DNA of 64,000 nt from Gnetum montanum (lineage: Eukaryota; Streptophyta; Gnetopsida; Gnetales; Gnetaceae), in the NCBI GenBank assembly GCA_015680685.1, contig MNCI01009586.1, positions 60,727 through 124,726 on the forward strand, written 5' to 3'. Position 1 is the stretch's first letter. Every line of letters begins with the position of its first letter. A program made the position numbers and the translations under genes. Below, piece by piece: positions 47,301 through 50,300 of this stretch. The notes under the pieces are model-generated. The model searched no databases and was not told where the DNA came from. It was given only the letters and a program-made list of their open reading frames with translations.

Positions 47301-50300
47301 ACCTTTCACTGTTCTTGCGCCCATTGGCGGATTAAGTCTAGCCGCGGGCAGGCGCCTCGGGAGACAAAGCGGCCAATGAGACTCCGCTGCATGGTGCGGA
47401 CTCCCTTTAGTGGGGGCTTGTTGATCCGGAGGCGTAGGATATGGTCAGCCTAGGAGTGGGCCTCGATGTTTCCACTGGGCACGTGGCTCCCATCGTCCCT
47501 GCGGGCCAGCCCATCGCGTTTACCTGCTCCCCTGTCCATTTGAACTTCCGCCCCTTCATTCCTCTGACCCTCGCCTTCACCCTCTGGTGCTTCGGTGATT
47601 CCTGCCTGCGGCTGCTCCTGTAGCTTTTCCTGCTGTTTCTCACACTCCTGCGGCTTTCCCTGTTGCTTCTCACACTCCATCGGCTTGGTTGGCCTCAGCC
47701 TCCAATGTGTTTGGGCTGAGCTCCCTCTCTAGTATTTCTCTCCAAAGGGGCTTTGTCCACAATAGCTATGTTAGTATATGAGGGAGGTACCTTTGAGGAG
47801 CATGAAGTAGCAGCCCCAACATGGCCAAAGTGTTGCTTGCTATAAAATTGAGAAAATCTGCTTGCATTGTGAGGTTTCCTTACAGCTAGGGTTGGGATCT
47901 TCAAGTAGCCTCCCAAAGAACCAAAATTAGATTGGAGTTCTTTCTTGGTTGTTGCTGCTTTAGAGCAGTGAGAAAGAACTTGGGAAGTGCGACCCTCTTG
48001 TGTAGTTGCAAGCATCACATAAAACCAAAGTGTACCTCCTAGAGGTTCTATACATTGCATGAATGGATGAAGAATCTATTAATGAGCTTTGTAGCTTGCT
48101 AGCACCTAGTGAGGAGGTAGGTGCAGATGAGATTTAGGAACTTGGCCGCTTGAGGTGTACAAGACAAGGCCTTGAAAGAATGGTTCTGTGTCATGGAGGC
48201 CATGAATAGGGAGGAGAATGATTTCCCTAGAGTTTAGAATACCTAAGTATCCCACAATGGCTTCTTCATTTAGGTGATAACACACTTTGCAGAAAGTGGT
48301 TGTGTTCCCTCGTCAACGATTGAAGATTGTGTGGCTTGAAAATCCAGTTCACCATGTAGTAATGGAAATAATTCACCCTATCTAGCAGCAACCATCATAA
48401 TCCATAACTTGTCACAGGATTGAAATTGTGCACAAGCAGGTTCAAAGTTTAGAGTGACTCCCATGGTCACAATGGCATCCTTACAAACATTTCATTTTGA
48501 AGACTTAATAAATGTGGAGAGAGAATTGGGGTGAAATTGAAAATGTGGGCACTTTTGGTCTTCCAAGCCTAGGCTAGTAGAGATATCAGAGAGTCCGTCA
48601 TCAATCTCCCATGGGGCTTAAGGCTGCTTGCTTGCTAGACCTGGCTGTTGAAGGAGTAGTGGATGAAGTGGTGCTCAACCATCTCCGGAATGTTGTTATG
48701 GCAGAGTGGGTAGCGAGCATCGATGTTGAGTCCATGCTATTACAGAAAAATCCAGGTTGGAACCGTATTTTGCATCTAGGAGTTGTTTTGAAGTGCACTA
48801 CGCAGACAGGGAGTATTGGTTGATGATGTTAAAATGCATAGAAATTGTTTGCCAAATTGCTGTCATTAAGGTGGGACACCTATGGGATGTGCTTTGTCTT
48901 GATGATCTGAACCTATAATGCGTTGCCAAATATAGAGCTTTTGATGTCTATCAACATAGGAAGGTTGCCAACATACTTTTGATGCGAATGCTCATGGCTG
49001 AATAGGACTTGGTTTCAAAACTATGTACAAGAAATATGGGGTAAATATCTTGATGGCAACGAGCCAAGAGGATTTCTTAAGCATGGCCTTGCTCCTTCAA
49101 AAAAAGAAAGAAAGGAAGAAGAAGAAGAACAAAAAAAAAACAAGGTGAAATCACACCCTAAATAGGATAAATTTGCGTTTAAGTTTAAAAACAACGCTAC
49201 AAGAAACTTTGACCCATTTAGGAACTCTAGGAGGGAGGAGATATCTACTCTAGAAGAAATGCATCCCTACAAAAACTACAACTACTGTATTAGGAGGAAG
49301 AGCTTTATTGGAAGGAGAGAATATATGTGCATTGGCTCAAGGAGGGGGATATGAATACTAAATTTTTCTTTGTTGCAGCTAAAGCCCATTAGAATATGAT
49401 GAAGATTCATCTCTTGTAGGTGGGGAATTAAGTTATCCACAATCAATACAATATTTTTGGGGCAATCAAAGAGTATTGGAATCACATGTGGTCGATAGGA
49501 GGTTCCTCCCTAATTTCTATGCAAGTTAGGTAGGTGGTTTTTGCACAGGACAATTAGAGGCTCCTTGCCCTGACTACCAAATCTGAAATCGTGAATGCTT
49601 GGAGGGCTCTAGGGCCAGATGGGTGGTTGATTGAGTATTCTAAGGAATTTTTGATGAACTTGGTAATAACTTGACAGATGTTTTCAATTTGATATTTCAA
49701 AAGGGACAAATCTAGAAAGAAATCAGCTGCTCTAGAATTGTCTTCATTCCTAAAATCAACAATCCAATACTTCCTTCTGGTTATAGAACTAGTGGGGTCC
49801 CCAATACTCTTTTTGGAGTGTTGACTAAGGTGCTTGTGCAGTGGATGGAACCTTTGATGCCTACCTCATTGGACAACAAGAAGCAGGATTTTTTAAAAGG
49901 AGGTATATTCAAGATCAGATACTTCTTTAGGAAATTATGCATTCAGTAAAACAAGCCTCTTCCCCAGGTATGCTTATTGAACTAAATATTACTAAAGCAT
50001 ATGACTCTTTGGAGTTGTTAGCTTTACAATATATTATGTTGGCAAAAGGTTTTGATAAGAGGTTCATTGAGCTATGCATACAAATCTAGAGATCGGGAGC
50101 TTTCTTTTTTGATTTTGAGGGCCAACTAAAGGGTGTTTTTTCTCCTTAGAGAGGGTTTTGACAAGGGGACCCCCTTTCTCCTTATTTATTTGTCATAGCT
50201 ATGGGCTTGATGAGTGACTATTGCAGAGCTGAAGGAGTCCATGGGCTCTTTGTGGAAGGGGTCACATGTATTGCAAACCACTATGTGGATGATACTATTA

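Larger units (their letters stand above)
41309..47698 (-). mobile_element. LINE-C: full-length L1-type LINE with PF20167-like and coiled-coil/J extension
   Basis: About 6.4 kb between perfect 14-bp duplications. The 3' end has a T-run on the plus strand (41305-41314). On the minus strand: ORF1 (47680-46670), a 154-base N gap, APE endonuclease (46230-45300), RT (44938-43611), zf-RVT (43601-43068), PF20167-like domain (43089-42361), coiled coil (42374-41890), and a decayed J-like domain ending CACHQLPTNP. It is GC-rich with long C/G homopolymers. It interrupts LINE-B and sits opposite to the EPL gene in intron 6. Confidence 0.94.
40366..48600 (-). mobile_element. LINE-B: old L1-type LINE split by LINE-C
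   Basis: Minus-strand element in two parts, 40366-41294 and 47713-about 48600, separated by LINE-C and its duplicated target site. From the 5' side: a PF20167-like domain (about 48510-47880; GYLGILNSREIILLPIHGLH, HDTEPFFQGLVLYTSSGQV, RVALPKFFLTALKQQQPRK in shifting frames), a coiled coil (41226-40910; LLQAIEDVEVHLKWEAQKRR), then a J-like domain (40872-40660). It ends in a T-run on the plus strand at about 40373-40382 (poly(A) on the sense strand). EN and RT are absent, so it is 5'-truncated. It is AT-richer and older than LINE-C. Confidence 0.85.

Noticed and set aside
48601-48823. 70-codon plus and 65-codon minus frames between LINE-B and LINE-D
   Set aside because: No match to the expected LINE domains and no own motifs; treated as junction sequence.
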